A stretch of 17,110 bases of DNA from JANMEX01 sp031423755 (GCA_031423755.1 JANPGC010000327.1:1-17110); one strand, 5' to 3'; shown: positions 6,022 through 13,904, numbered from the stretch's first letter. Notes: a model not told the origin generated them from the sequence alone. Numbers and translations are program-made.

Positions 6022-7185
6022 TCAGACCTCTGACAGGGGCAGTCTGCGGCGCGCGAAGGCGGCGAACAACTCGACACCGGGCATGAGCATATCATCGTTG
6101 AAATCGAACGCCGGATTGTGCAGCGGGGCAGAATTCTCGCCATTGCCGAGAAAGCCGAAGCATCCGGGCACGTGTTCGAGAAATCTCGCGAAATCCTCCG
6201 AGGCTGTGAACGGTTCAGGATAGACGCCCGCATTGCCCGGCCCAAGCGCCTGTTTTGCCGCCTCCAGCGCCTCATCCGCCAGCAGCGGATCATTGACCAG
6301 TGGCACGAACTCGCGCGTGTAATGTACTGAAACCTCCAGATTATGGGCAATAGCGATGCCTTGCGCGATGGTGCGCATCTGGCGCTCAATCATCGCACTG
6401 ACTTGCGGATGGAAACTGCGGGCGTCGCCGGTAATTGCCGCGTTGCCGGGCAAGACATTTCGAGCGCCATCGGTTTCCAGGTTGGTCACAGACACGACGG
6501 CGATTTCTGCAGGGCTGAGCCGCCGCGACACGATGGTCTGCAGGCTCGTCACCAAGGCACATGCGGCGACCAAGGTTTCGTTTGAAACATGCGGCCGTGC
6601 CGCATGGCCGCCTTTGCCCGTGAGAACGATCTCAAAATTGTCCTCTGCGGACATGAACGGCCCCGCCCGCGTCTCAAACCTGCCGACGGGAATTCCCGGC
6701 ATATTGTGCAAGCCAAAGATTTCATCGAACGGAAAGCGCATCATCAGCCCGTCGGCGATCATTGCCGAAGCGCCCTTGCCCCACTCTTCGGCAGGCTGGA
6801 AGATGAACCGGATGGTGCCGTCAAACCCGCCTTCTTGCGCCAGCTTTCGCGCCGCGCCGAGCAGCATCACAGTATGCCCGTCGTGGCCGCAGGCATGCAT
6901 GAGGCCGGGCGTGGTCGAGCAATGGTCACGTCCTGGAACCTCAGTAATCCGCAGCGCGTCCATGTCGGCCCGCAGCGCAAGGCTGCGGTTTGACCTGCCG
7001 CGCCTCAACGTGCCGACAACACCAGTGGCGCCGACCCCTTCAGTCACATCGTCAAACCCGAAGCTGCGGAGCTTTCCGGCAACAAAAGCCGCCGTGCGCG
7101 TTTCTTCAAAGCCGAATTCCGGGTGGGCGTGCAGATCGCGCCGCCACGATGTCAGTTCGGCAAGAAAGCTGTCGCTTTTGGCCAT
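6022..7185 (-). CDS. M20 family amidohydrolase (hippurate hydrolase-like)
   Basis: A 387-residue di-metal amidohydrolase of the M20D group, which removes acyl groups from N-acyl amino acids or related amides. Metal-site residues visible: Cys99 and His101 in HACGHDGH, Glu133/Glu134 in PAEEWGKG, His160 in GLHN, and a C-terminal His in APLHNPAFDF. The lid domain lies at about residues 178-290. The ATG two bases after the stop of the ammonia-lyase gene implies co-transcription and translational coupling. Escherichia coli likewise has an M20 protein (YgeY) next to its diaminopropionate ammonia-lyase YgeX. I infer that this enzyme frees 2,3-diaminopropionate or a similar amino acid from an N-acyl form; indole-acetyl or hippuryl substrates remain possible. 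Confidence 0.9.
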   Translation of the reverse strand: MAKSDSFLAELTSWRRDLHAHPEFGFEETRTAAFVAGKLRSFGFDDVTEGVGATGVVGTLRRGRSNRSLALRADMDALRITEVPGRDHCSTTPGLMHACGHDGHTVMLLGAARKLAQEGGFDGTIRFIFQPAEEWGKGASAMIADGLMMRFPFDEIFGLHNMPGIPVGRFETRAGPFMSAEDNFEIVLTGKGGHAARPHVSNETLVAACALVTSLQTIVSRRLSPAEIAVVSVTNLETDGARNVLPGNAAITGDARSFHPQVSAMIERQMRTIAQGIAIAHNLEVSVHYTREFVPLVNDPLLADEALEAAKQALGPGNAGVYPEPFTASEDFARFLEHVPGCFGFLGNGENSAPLHNPAFDFNDDMLMPGVELFAAFARRRLPLSEV

Positions 7186-7187
7186 GA

Positions 7188-8387
7188 TCAGCCCGCCCTT
7201 TGCATTGCCACTTCCGCTGGCGGCCTCCCGACCAGCCGCTCGTAAAGCGCCGGGTCGGTTGCTCCTTCGGTGTTCACCACCAGAACTCTCGAGTTTCCAT
7301 CAAGCGCCAAAGCTGCGCGCAATTCAACATCCCCCGCCGCCTTGACCAGTCCCGCCAGACCAACCCCGCCGCTCTCCCCAGCGACAACAGCGGGATCATT
7401 TCCGTCCGGGCGTGCCAGCCTGCGCATGATCGCAAGCGCGTCATCCTCGTCAACACTCATGAACGCATCCGCGGCGCGTGACAGCACACGCCACGCGACG
7501 GGCGAAGCGACGTAGCATTCCAGCATCGCCATGATCGTTGGCTCTCCGTGAGCCACCTTGACGGGATGTCCGGCAATTGCTGCGGCCACAATGCAGGCGG
7601 CGCGATCCGGCTCGACAACGATGAGCTTCGGGCGCATCTCGCCAAGTGTGAGCGCAAAGTATCCTGCGAGCGCCGCCGCAATGCCGCCGACGCCGGCTTG
7701 GATAAACACATGGGTTGGCACGCTGTCCATTTGTTCCAGCGCTTCACGGGCAATGGCCGTATAGCCTTGCATCACCAGACCGGGTATCCGCTCGTAGCCC
7801 TCCCAGGATGTGTCCGACAGCACAATCCAGCCATTGGCATTGGCCACCCTTGCGGCCTCGGCGACGGAATCATCGTAATTGCCGGAGACACGCCGGATTT
7901 CCGCGCCAAATTTCGCAATCGCATCCGCCCGCGCCTCGCTGACACCGGCATGGATGAAGATCACGGCCCGTGCGCCAACCAGTTCAGCCCCTTGTGCGAC
8001 AGAGCGACCGTGATTGCCGTCTGTGGCACAAGCGAATGTCATGCTGGCTGCAACGGCGCGGACGTCAGTTTCGGCGAGATTTGCAAAACCAACTGTCCGG
8101 CCAAGGCGGCGGCTTGCCTCCTCGGCAACCAGTAGCGATACCACATAAGCGCCGCCAAGCGCCTTGAAGCTGCCAAGGCCGAGCCGCTGGCCCTCGTCTT
8201 TCACATGCACCGCTGTCACGCCCAGATTCTCCGCCATTTTCGGCAGCGTCATGAGCGGCGTGACGCGATGGTTGGCGCGTGTTGAAAGATACCGGACAAC
8301 GCTCTGCGCGCCCTCCGCGCCAAGCAACGCAGCGTCGCGCTCATCCAGCGGTTCGCCATATTCATCTTGTCGATTGACCAGAAACAT
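7188..8387 (-). CDS. diaminopropionate ammonia-lyase (PLP enzyme)
   Basis: A 399-residue fold-type II PLP enzyme that turns 2,3-diaminopropionate into pyruvate and two ammonia. Length matches E. coli YgeX. PLP lysine Lys75 lies in GSFKALGG, and TDGNHG (Asp123) carries the aspartate that distinguishes this enzyme from threonine dehydratase. DTSWEGYERIP and VMQGY are further subgroup hallmarks. GESGGVGLAG near the end binds cofactor phosphate or shapes the site. The ATG at 8387 has GGAG six bases upstream; the longer frame to 8498 would cross the divergent promoter. First gene of an operon with the M20 enzyme, divergent from an Lrp-type regulator. A threonine dehydratase-like activity is less likely. 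Confidence 0.92.
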   Translation of the reverse strand: MFLVNRQDEYGEPLDERDAALLGAEGAQSVVRYLSTRANHRVTPLMTLPKMAENLGVTAVHVKDEGQRLGLGSFKALGGAYVVSLLVAEEASRRLGRTVGFANLAETDVRAVAASMTFACATDGNHGRSVAQGAELVGARAVIFIHAGVSEARADAIAKFGAEIRRVSGNYDDSVAEAARVANANGWIVLSDTSWEGYERIPGLVMQGYTAIAREALEQMDSVPTHVFIQAGVGGIAAALAGYFALTLGEMRPKLIVVEPDRAACIVAAAIAGHPVKVAHGEPTIMAMLECYVASPVAWRVLSRAADAFMSVDEDDALAIMRRLARPDGNDPAVVAGESGGVGLAGLVKAAGDVELRAALALDGNSRVLVVNTEGATDPALYERLVGRPPAEVAMQRAG

Positions 8388-8408
8388 CGCACTCTCCCGT
8401 TTCAATGA

Positions 8409-8466
8409 TGCAAACATAGTGCAGGCGGCGTGAGATTTGCGCTGCATTTTGCAAGGGTCTGTGCAA
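8409..8466. promoter_or_regulatory. candidate Lrp-type operator region (TGCA array)
   Basis: The 113-base divergent gap contains five TGCA motifs, starting at 8409, 8420, 8443, 8450 and 8462. Some pair into inverted repeats, for example TTGCA (8449-8453) and TGCAA (8462-8466), eight bases apart. Lrp/AsnC octamers often wrap DNA bearing several such half-sites. Binding by the adjacent regulator and control of the ammonia-lyase operon are inferred. No clear -10/-35 pair was identified. Confidence 0.4.
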
Positions 8467-8500
8467 GTTTGTTGCGTCCGGCATGGTCTTGGGAGCAATT

Positions 8501-8971
8501 ATGGCACGCATTGAGCTGGATCGCTTCGACCTGGCCATCCTCGAAATCCTGCAAAATGACAACATGACGCCGCAGCGCCAGATTGGCGAATCTGTCAGCC
8601 TCTCCGCACCCGCAGTGCAGCGGCGGATCAAAGCGCTTGAGAAAGCCGGAATCATTGAGGGCCATGCGGCAAGACTGTCCCCCGCAGCAGTTGGCAAACC
8701 GATCACATTGATTGTCGAAGTCGAGCTCGAAAATGAAGGCAGCGCCATGATCGATGCCGCCAAAAGCCTGTTCGCCAACACGCCCGAAGTCCAGCAGTGC
8801 TATTACGTCACCGGCGAGACGGATTTCATCCTCATCATCCTCGTCGCCGATATGGCATCGTACGAGGTGCTGACGCGGCGATTGTTCTTTGCCAACAGCA
8901 ATGTCAGGAAATTCCGCACATTCGTGGCCATGGACAGGGTCAAGACCGGGATGCTTGTTTCACTGGCGTAG
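8501..8971 (+). CDS. Lrp/AsnC family transcriptional regulator (divergent from ammonia-lyase)
   Basis: A 156-residue regulator with the usual two parts: an N-terminal helix-turn-helix (about residues 5-55, LDRFDLAILEILQNDNMTPQ then SLSAPAVQRRIKALEKAGII) and a C-terminal RAM effector domain (about 65-150, with YYVTGETDFILIILVADM and FRTFVAMDRVK). Such proteins sense amino acids and control their transport or catabolism. Start at 8501 is supported by GGAG five bases upstream; the longer version from 8483 lacks this. Divergent orientation points to control of the diaminopropionate ammonia-lyase/M20 operon, with diaminopropionate or its precursor as a plausible effector. A same-strand transporter gene follows. 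Confidence 0.9.
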   Translation: MARIELDRFDLAILEILQNDNMTPQRQIGESVSLSAPAVQRRIKALEKAGIIEGHAARLSPAAVGKPITLIVEVELENEGSAMIDAAKSLFANTPEVQQCYYVTGETDFILIILVADMASYEVLTRRLFFANSNVRKFRTFVAMDRVKTGMLVSLA

Positions 8972-9081
8972 CGTCCTCCAAGATGATCGCAGGGCAAGCT
9001 GGCCGATCTTCTGTCGCATTCGCGCTCGCCCGCGCCGCCGAATCCGGCTACTGCTCGGGCAACTCAGTTCAGGCGGTGTTC

Positions 9082-9978
9082 TTGGCCCTTTCCCCCAATT
9101 TTCGCGGTGCGCTGTTCATGGCAGTTTCCATGGCCGGCTTCACCTTCAACGACACGTTCGTGAAGCTGGCGTCTGCCGAGCTGAACGCCGGGCAGATCAT
9201 GTTCGTGCGCGGGCTGATGGCGTCAATCATGATGTTTCTGCTGTGCTGGAGAACCGGCGCGCTGCGCCCACCCAAACTGCTGTTCAACAAGGCCGTGCTT
9301 GGCCGCTCGATGGGCGAAATGCTGGCGACCGTGACATTCCTGATCGGCCTCGCCCACATGGAAATCGCCAACGCCTCAGCCATTCTGCAAGCGTTGCCGC
9401 TTGCCGTCACACTTGGTGCTGCGGTGCTGTTGAAGGAGCCGGTTGGCTGGCGGCGCTGGTCGGCGATTGTTGTTGGTTTTCTCGGCGTCATGATCATCGT
9501 CCGCCCGGGATCGGATGGCTTCAATGTCTGGTCCCTTCTCATTGTCGCCTGCGTCTTCTTCGCCGCCGGGCGCGATTTGATTACACGCACTGCTCATTCC
9601 GATATTCCGTCCGCCTTCATGTCTCTGGCCACAGCCTCGACAATTACATTGGCCGGCCTGCTGCTGATCGTCCCGCTTGGTGGCTGGACGCCGATGTCGC
9701 TGAAGACCTTCTCGTGGCTCGCCGCTGCCTCGTTCTTCATCCTGTTCGGCTATCAATATGTCATTCAGTCGATGCGTGAAGGTGAAATCGGCTTTGTCGC
9801 GCCGTTCCGCTACACAAGTCTTTTGTGGGCGCTGGTGCTCGGATTTTTCGTGTTTGGCGATGTGCCGGATATCTACATGATTGTCGGTGCCACCCTTGTG
9901 GTTTTGAGCGGGGTCTATACCTTCCACCGTGAACGCGTCCGCTCCAGAGACGTGCAACGGGTGGAGATCAGGCCATGA
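9082..9978 (+). CDS. EamA/DMT family transporter
   Basis: A 298-residue inner-membrane protein with about ten helices in two EamA repeats, a drug/metabolite transporter (mostly exporters of amino acids or metabolites). The repeat ends show the pattern ILQALPLAVTLGAAVLLKEPVGWRRW (helix 4-5 region, about residues 100-125) and LVLGFFVFGDVP near 255. I chose a TTG start at 9082, because AGGCGG (9071-9076) lies five bases upstream and the product begins ALSPNFRGALF, typical of family members; ATG at 8983 (331 residues) or 9118 are alternatives. Its stop overlaps mobA in ATGA, so the genes are coupled. Context suggests transport of the substrate or product of the ammonia-lyase unit, but this is inference. 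Confidence 0.83.
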   Translation: MALSPNFRGALFMAVSMAGFTFNDTFVKLASAELNAGQIMFVRGLMASIMMFLLCWRTGALRPPKLLFNKAVLGRSMGEMLATVTFLIGLAHMEIANASAILQALPLAVTLGAAVLLKEPVGWRRWSAIVVGFLGVMIIVRPGSDGFNVWSLLIVACVFFAAGRDLITRTAHSDIPSAFMSLATASTITLAGLLLIVPLGGWTPMSLKTFSWLAAASFFILFGYQYVIQSMREGEIGFVAPFRYTSLLWALVLGFFVFGDVPDIYMIVGATLVVLSGVYTFHRERVRSRDVQRVEIRP

Positions 9979-10568
9979 GCGATATCGCAGGCGTTGTGCT
10001 GGCGGGCGGAAAATCAAGCCGCATGGGCACAGACAAGGCCGCTGTCAAACTGGGCGGCAAAACGCTGCTTGATCTGGCCATCGCACGCCTTGTCCCGCAA
10101 GTCGGCAACCTGGCAGTCAGCGCCAACAGTCCATTGCCCGTTTCAGTCCCTGTCCTGCCCGATCCGATTGCCGGGCACGCCGGTCCTTTGGCTGGAATTC
10201 TGGCAGGGCTGGAATGGGCGGGAACCTTGAAACCAGCGCCATTGCACGTCGCCTTCGCGCCGGTCGATGCACCCTTTTTCCCGGAAACTTTGGTCGCCAG
10301 ATTATCCGCAAAGTCAGACGGCAAGGCGATCATCGCCGCGCGGTCCAACGGTCATGTCCATCCGGTATTTTCGTTATGGCCGCTGTCGCTTGCACCGCTC
10401 TTGCACATTCATTTTGCCGCAGGCGGCACGCGCAAAGTCCTGGACTTCATCGAAAGCCAACCACATCAGTTCATTGATTTTGACTTCGTCGACGGATCCG
10501 ACCCGTTCATGAACATCAACACGCCGCAGGACCTGGCAGCCGCAACACCCATGAGCGAGAATGCCTGA
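9975..10568 (+). CDS. mobA: molybdenum cofactor guanylyltransferase MobA
   Basis: A 197-residue nucleotidyltransferase that joins GMP from GTP to molybdopterin, producing Mo-bis-MGD for enzymes of the DMSO-reductase type. The nucleotide-binding LAGGKSSRMGTDK motif lies at residues 9-21, and later family segments are PVLPDPIAGHAGPLAGILAGL, the FAPVDAPFF metal-binding region, HPVFSLWP and INTPQDL near the end. The ATG overlaps the transporter stop by four bases. The last eight bases overlap mobB, so mobA and mobB are translated together. It supports the same pathway as moaA in this window. An intact, normal-length protein. Confidence 0.95.
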   Translation: MSDIAGVVLAGGKSSRMGTDKAAVKLGGKTLLDLAIARLVPQVGNLAVSANSPLPVSVPVLPDPIAGHAGPLAGILAGLEWAGTLKPAPLHVAFAPVDAPFFPETLVARLSAKSDGKAIIAARSNGHVHPVFSLWPLSLAPLLHIHFAAGGTRKVLDFIESQPHQFIDFDFVDGSDPFMNINTPQDLAAATPMSENA

Positions 10569-11094
10569 ATCAAAACACAAGATCATCGGCATAACCGGCT
10601 GGAAAAACTCGGGAAAAACGACTCTGACAGAGCGGCTCGTCTCCGAGCTTGTCTCGCGCGGGTTCAGGGTGGCAACCGTCAAGCATGCGCACCACGAGTT
10701 TGACATTGACCATGAAGGCCGCGACTCGTTTCGCCACCGCAAGGCAGGCGCGTCCGAAGTGGCGGTTGTCTCATCGAAGCGCTGGGCGTTGATCCACGAA
10801 TTGGCCGGTGAAACCGAACCGCCGCTGGATGCCGTGATCGCCAGACTTGCTCCCTGCGACCTCATCATTGTCGAAGGCTACAAGCGCGAAGGCCACCCGA
10901 AAATCGAAGTGCGCCGTCAGGGTGCAAGAGACAGCACGCCTCTCGCGCCGGGCGACCCGTCAATTATTGCCATAGCCTCAGACACAAATTTGGAAGCGCA
11001 AGACTTGCCCGTCTTCGATCTGGATGACGCAGCGGCACTTGCGGATTTCGTCACCAGCCTGTTTCGACTGACCTCGCGGAATGTCAGCCAATAG
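10561..11094 (+). CDS. mobB: molybdopterin-guanine dinucleotide biosynthesis adaptor MobB
   Basis: A 177-residue P-loop GTP-binding protein that assists MobA in forming the guanine dinucleotide cofactor. The Walker A motif GWKNSGKTT is at residues 12-20; later family segments include KHAHHEFDIDHEGRDSFRH, GASEVAVVS and LIIVEGYKREGHPKIEV. It starts inside mobA with an eight-base overlap, the usual arrangement. The C-terminal part ends with PVFDLDDAAALADFV, also typical. MobB is not strictly required for cofactor synthesis in E. coli. Stop at 11094 is followed by a 162-base gap before the binding-protein gene. Confidence 0.94.
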   Translation: MPESKHKIIGITGWKNSGKTTLTERLVSELVSRGFRVATVKHAHHEFDIDHEGRDSFRHRKAGASEVAVVSSKRWALIHELAGETEPPLDAVIARLAPCDLIIVEGYKREGHPKIEVRRQGARDSTPLAPGDPSIIAIASDTNLEAQDLPVFDLDDAAALADFVTSLFRLTSRNVSQ

Positions 11095-11256
11095 CAGCGA
11101 TGTCTGTCAAATTGCCAGCATTCCAAATGATTTGCCGATTGCATTTCAGTCAGAAAGTGATTGGATTGTCGCCAAGACACGGTCGGGAAGCGCCGTGGTC
11201 GGTCACAAGGGTCAAGGTGCAAGCCGAAAAGACTCGACAACAACAAAGGTCCGTAC
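11095..11256 (+). other. gap upstream of the amino-acid binding-protein gene
   Basis: This 162-base stretch is A/T-richer than its surroundings at 11110-11170 and should hold the promoter of the binding-protein gene. I do not see a convincing -35/-10 pair, a dyad or a terminator for mobB. The only clear element is AAAGG at 11245-11249, seven bases before the ATG. Confidence 0.5.
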
Positions 11257-12036
11257 ATGAACACCACACGTCGTTTCACCCTCGCCTTGTCTGCCGCCGT
11301 GCTGGCATTCGGCATCGGTTCGGCAGCAGCCGCTGACAAGCTTACGATCGGCACGGAAGGCGCTTATCCGCCATTCAACAATGTCACTGCAGATGGCAAG
11401 GTCGAAGGCTTTGACATCGACATCACAAATGCGCTCTGCGCGGAGATGAAGGTCGAATGCACCATCGTCACGCAGGATTGGGACGGCATCATCCCGGCGC
11501 TGCAGGCCAAGAAGTTCGACGCCATCATCGCCTCCATGTCGATCACCGACGAGCGCAAGGAAAAGGTCGACTTCACCCACAAATACTACAACACTCCGCC
11601 AGCAATCGCAGTGCCGAAGGACTCGACTATTGCGGATGTCTCTCCGGAATCGCTCAAGGGCCATTCGCTCGGCGCGCAGGCGGCGACCACGCATTTCAAC
11701 TACGCAGAAGCCAAATACGGCGAGTCGGACATCAAAGGGTTTCCCTCAGCGCAGGAATACCAGCTCGACATCGCCAACGGCCGTGTTGATGCGGTGATGG
11801 ACGACATCATGGTCATCCGTGGCTGGCTGGCAACGCCCGAAGGCGCTTGCTGCAAGATCCTTGGCACCATCACCCCGGACGCGAAAATCCACGGCGAAGG
11901 CGCGGGCATTGCCGTCCGCAAAGGCGATACGGAACTCGCCGGCAAGCTGAACGCGGCCATCGACGCCATCCGCGCCAATGGCAAATACAAGGAAATTCAG
12001 GACAAATACTTCGACTTCGACGTTTACGGCGGCTGA
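11257..12036 (+). CDS. periplasmic basic amino-acid binding protein (LAO/HisJ/OccT type)
   Basis: A 259-residue solute-binding protein with a signal peptide cut near residue 26 (ASAAA type, SAAAA-DKL). The mature protein closely follows LAO/HisJ: GTEGAYPPFN, the Cys61-Cys68 pair at the same seven-residue spacing as the LAO disulphide, DWDGIIPALQAKKFDAII, SITDERK with Arg100 (ligand carboxylate), the GRVDAV segment with the ligand-amine Asp, and the family ending KYFDFDVYGG. Binding of arginine, ornithine, lysine or an opine is expected. An adjacent Cys198-Cys199 pair is unusual. It is separated from the permease genes at 16079 by about 4 kb. ATG 11257 is chosen because of AAAGG upstream. Confidence 0.92.
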   Translation: MNTTRRFTLALSAAVLAFGIGSAAAADKLTIGTEGAYPPFNNVTADGKVEGFDIDITNALCAEMKVECTIVTQDWDGIIPALQAKKFDAIIASMSITDERKEKVDFTHKYYNTPPAIAVPKDSTIADVSPESLKGHSLGAQAATTHFNYAEAKYGESDIKGFPSAQEYQLDIANGRVDAVMDDIMVIRGWLATPEGACCKILGTITPDAKIHGEGAGIAVRKGDTELAGKLNAAIDAIRANGKYKEIQDKYFDFDVYGG

Positions 12037-12057
12037 CCGGAAACTGTCTGACAAACC

Positions 12058-12087
12058 ATGCGGCGCGGGAGCAATCTCGCGCCGCAT
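12058..12087 (+). terminator. strong hairpin after the binding-protein gene
   Basis: A 13-base stem (12058-12070 with 12075-12087; one G-U pair) closes a GCAA tetraloop at 12071-12074, a GNRA loop. There is no T-run on the plus strand; on the minus strand it is followed by the weak GGTTTGT. It sits between two convergent genes, so it may end both transcripts or protect the 3' end of the binding-protein message from nucleases. Confidence 0.65.
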
Positions 12088-12107
12088 TGAGTCAAGCGGC
12101 TCTCGGG

Positions 12108-13352
12108 TCAGCCAAAGTTGCGCTCGGACTCAATTGCGAGCCCAAGCCCGACACTGCCAAACACATCGCCTTTGACAAACCGGCTCTCTGGAAACAGCTG
12201 CACAAGCATCTGATGCACAACAGGTATCTGTGTTGTTCCACCAGTGAGGAACACCGCATCGATTTGCGAGGGTCGCACATCCGCAATATTCAATGTTTCC
12301 AGACACGTGGCACGCAGTCTCTCGACCAGAGCGGACACACTGGCCTCAAACTTGCCGCGCGAAAACTCCACCACGCCGCCGTCCATCCCGGCCACAGCTG
12401 AGCTGTGAACCGCACGATTGGACAGCGCTACCTTTGCCGCCTCCACCTGCCCCGCCAGACGGTGGCCGTCGCGGTGTTCCACGACAGAAATGAGCCGTTC
12501 AAAAAGGTCCGGTTGGTCGGCATCCTTAAGGATCGACCGAAGTTGCGCCAGCGCCTTGGCGTCGGAAAGGCTGTTGATGCGGTGCCACGTTGCAAGATCA
12601 TTGAACGGCCAGACCGGCAGATTGCGCCGCCGATCCTTCGATTTGGTGCCAAGTCCGAACAGCGGCATGATTTGGCTAACGCTCAGGACGCGGTCCATGT
12701 CGGTGCCGCCGACATGCACGCCGCCATTGGCCAACACGCGGCCTGCATCATTCCTGTCCATGTCCGGTCCAAGCCGTGCAACCGTGAAATCCGCCGTGCC
12801 GCCGCCAATATCGGCGATCAAGGCAAGACTGTCGCGCGTCAGGCTGCGCTCATAGTCCAGCGCCGCTGCAATCGGCTCCAGCTGGAAGCGGATGTGTTTG
12901 AAGCCCTGTTTGCGGGCGATTTTCTCAAGCGTCTTCTCGGCCAGCCGGTCCGAGGCTTCATCGTCATCAACAAAATGCACCGGACGGCCCATCACCACGT
13001 CGGTGATTTCACGGCCAAGGTTGGCTTCAGCCGTCACCTTCAAGTGCTTGATTAACTTGCCGAGAATATCCTCGAATGACACCAGCCGGGCGCGGATGCG
13101 GGTCGATTCCGCCATCAAACCGGTTCCAAGCACGCTCTTCAGCGAACGCATCAAGCGGCCCGAATGGCCGTCCGTGTAAAGTTCAATCGCATCGCGGCCA
13201 AAATGGTCGGTGCCCAATTCAAAATCAAAAAACAGCGCGCTCGGCAGGGTGACGTTTGCGTCTTCGAGCGGCACCAGCCGCGGAGCGCCATTTTCCATGA
13301 TGGCGATTGTCGAGTTCGACGTGCCGAAGTCCAGCCCGATGTGCGCGCCCAT
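12108..13352 (-). CDS. Hsp70-like protein lacking a substrate-binding domain (YegD-type)
   Basis: A 414-residue protein that is only the actin-like ATPase half of an Hsp70. The ATP-binding motifs are clear: HIGLDFGTSNSTIAIM at the start (phosphate 1), ADIGGGTADFTV near residue 190 (phosphate 2) and AVFLTGGTTQIPVVHQ near 375 (adenosine). The normal Hsp70 peptide-binding domain is absent, as in E. coli YegD, and no J-protein or GrpE gene is nearby. I prefer the ATG at 13352, right before the motif and with GGGA eight bases upstream; ATG 13391 would add 13 residues but has no ribosome site. Client and role unknown. It lies between the amino-acid binding protein and its likely permease operon. 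Confidence 0.88.
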   Translation of the reverse strand: MGAHIGLDFGTSNSTIAIMENGAPRLVPLEDANVTLPSALFFDFELGTDHFGRDAIELYTDGHSGRLMRSLKSVLGTGLMAESTRIRARLVSFEDILGKLIKHLKVTAEANLGREITDVVMGRPVHFVDDDEASDRLAEKTLEKIARKQGFKHIRFQLEPIAAALDYERSLTRDSLALIADIGGGTADFTVARLGPDMDRNDAGRVLANGGVHVGGTDMDRVLSVSQIMPLFGLGTKSKDRRRNLPVWPFNDLATWHRINSLSDAKALAQLRSILKDADQPDLFERLISVVEHRDGHRLAGQVEAAKVALSNRAVHSSAVAGMDGGVVEFSRGKFEASVSALVERLRATCLETLNIADVRPSQIDAVFLTGGTTQIPVVHQMLVQLFPESRFVKGDVFGSVGLGLAIESERNFG

Positions 13353-13459
13353 GTTGATGTTCCCAAGCTGTGAAAATTGTGCCGCAGCCATTTGACTTGC
13401 GAAGCGCGGATTGAGCAGGCTTCACGGCGCGATGCAACCCCTGGCAGGCACGAAAGGCC

Positions 13460-13882
13460 TCAAGCGGGCGCAAGCAGCAGACTGGTGTCCGAGCGGGATA
13501 TTCCCTCAATGGTGCGGATGCGGGCCAGCACTTTGTCGAACTCGACCAGATCCCCGGCCTCAATCTCCGCCACCAGGTCAAACGCGCCGTTGGTCGTATG
13601 CAGTGAGACAATCTCGGGGATTTGCCGCAAAACCCGCACCACACCCGGCGTATGCTTCCCTGTCACTTCGAGCATCGCCACGGCGCGGACCTTTCGCACA
13701 TCCGGCAATTCCCTTGTGCGCACCGTAAATCCGGTGATCGTCCCGTCACCCATCAACCGGTCAAGCCGGTTCTGTATCGTGCCGCGCGACACGTCAAGAA
13801 TATCGGCAAGCTTGGACAAAGGCGCACGCCCGTCGTGCCTGAGTGCCGCAATCAGGGCCCTATCGAGATCATCCATATTCAT
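13460..13882 (-). CDS. Lrp/AsnC family regulator of the ocd-arginase operon
   Basis: A 140-residue regulator. The helix-turn-helix spans about residues 3-55 (MDDLDRALIAALRHDGRAPL then DILDVSRGTIQNRLDRLMGD), and the C-terminal RAM domain covers 65-140 with HTTNGAFDLVAEIEAGDLVEF. It is divergent from ornithine cyclodeaminase and arginase, the usual place for the arginine/ornithine-responsive activator of this pathway in rhizobia and relatives. The start is uncertain: ATG 13882 or 13876 fit the family, no Shine-Dalgarno sequence is visible, and the longer frame to 13966 would run across the operator. Effector is inferred to be arginine or ornithine. Confidence 0.88.
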   Translation of the reverse strand: MNMDDLDRALIAALRHDGRAPLSKLADILDVSRGTIQNRLDRLMGDGTITGFTVRTRELPDVRKVRAVAMLEVTGKHTPGVVRVLRQIPEIVSLHTTNGAFDLVAEIEAGDLVEFDKVLARIRTIEGISRSDTSLLLAPA

Positions 13883-13904
13883 CACTTTGACAATTGAGTT
13901 GGCG

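Noticed and set aside
6356..7345. 329-codon plus-strand open frame across the M20 gene
   Set aside because: Antisense shadow of a well-supported enzyme; composition is Ser/Arg/Pro-rich without motifs.
8797..9779. Open frames overlapping the Lrp and transporter genes (8889-9779 and the 5' part of the 8797 frame)
   Set aside because: The first is Arg-rich and out of frame with the transporter; the second is in frame but overlaps the Lrp gene and adds sequence unlike transporters.
12405..13055. 216-codon plus-strand open frame in the Hsp70-like gene
   Set aside because: Antisense shadow; the minus-strand protein has all three ATPase motifs.
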